From NCBI GenBank assembly GCA_022840405.1, contig JALHJR010000067.1, positions 1 through 6,336 of the forward strand: a stretch of DNA of 6,336 bases, in the 5' to 3' direction. Shown one piece after another: positions 6,313 to 6,336 of the stretch. The translations under genes were made by a program, and so were the position numbers. This stretch comes from Tepidanaerobacter acetatoxydans_A. GTDB lineage: Bacteria; Bacillota; Thermosediminibacteria; Thermosediminibacterales; Tepidanaerobacteraceae. How positions within the stretch are numbered: position 1 is the first letter of the stretch; each line of letters begins with the position of its first letter. The notes under the pieces were generated by a model. That model saw only the letters and a program-made list of their open reading frames with translations. It did not search any database and was not told where the DNA came from.

Positions 6313-6336
6313 GGAAATATATGAGACTCTTAGCAA

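Larger units (their letters stand above)
6120..6336. other. Gene-free right end of the window
   Basis: Together with the leader and promoter at 6031-6119, this makes about 306 bases without a supported gene. I see the imperfect palindrome at 6185-6242 and the plus-strand terminator at 6289-6312, and nothing else firm. Short open frames exist on both strands, but none has a good ribosome binding site or a recognisable product. Confidence 0.6.

Noticed and set aside
6214..6336. Minus-strand open frame from the right edge ending at a TAA inside the palindrome
   Set aside because: It crosses the terminator stem and the inverted repeat, shows no family motif, and its composition looks like random AT-rich translation. 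A neighbouring gene tail cannot be excluded, but nothing supports it.
6321..6336. ATG at 6321 as the start of a plus-strand gene leaving the window
   Set aside because: Only five codons are visible and the upstream GGA is a poor ribosome binding site. It is too little to call.
1..6336. CRISPR array, defence system, prophage or insertion sequence
   Set aside because: No regular spaced repeats, transposase motifs, integrase, nuclease or helicase domains are visible in any frame.

Overview
The window is AT-rich. Its strong Shine-Dalgarno sites (AGGAG/GGAGG), TTG start usage and gene families point to a low-GC Firmicute, most likely an anaerobic clostridium. That placement is inference from style and gene content, not a species identification. 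I see no CRISPR array, tRNA, rRNA, transposase or recognisable phage or defence module. It reads as ordinary chromosomal accessory sequence of an envelope/secretion kind, with some unusual details.

Layout. Bases 1-72 (minus) hold the first 24 codons of a gene running off the left edge, resembling an ECF sigma factor. A 173-base divergent spacer follows, with a perfect 8-bp inverted repeat. On the plus strand, 246-959 encodes an exported DUF4367 protein whose frame lacks a convincing start codon. It ends at a strong intrinsic terminator (961-1014). The rest of the coding sequence is on the minus strand. The upstream gene is 6030-2743, a 1095-residue secreted GHL10/DUF187 (COG1649) glycosidase-like protein with a three-copy N-terminal module and Ig-like/FN3 C-terminal domains. 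Eighty-eight bases downstream is 2654-1062, an unusual 530-residue fusion of an Fe-S-type flavodoxin/NADPH-dependent FMN reductase, a probable SCP2-like domain and six membrane helices.

The right 306 bases have no supported gene. They hold the glycosidase's extended -10 promoter, a 22-bp imperfect palindrome that looks like a dispersed intergenic element, and a plus-strand terminator with no visible gene in front of it.

How the genes may work together. The sigma factor and the DUF4367 protein are a plausible regulator/extracytoplasmic-sensor pair, because DUF4367 domains often sit on anti-sigma-type proteins, but here they are divergent. The glycosidase acts outside the membrane, probably on peptidoglycan or another surface glycan. 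The flavoprotein may be co-transcribed with it, but nothing links their functions directly.
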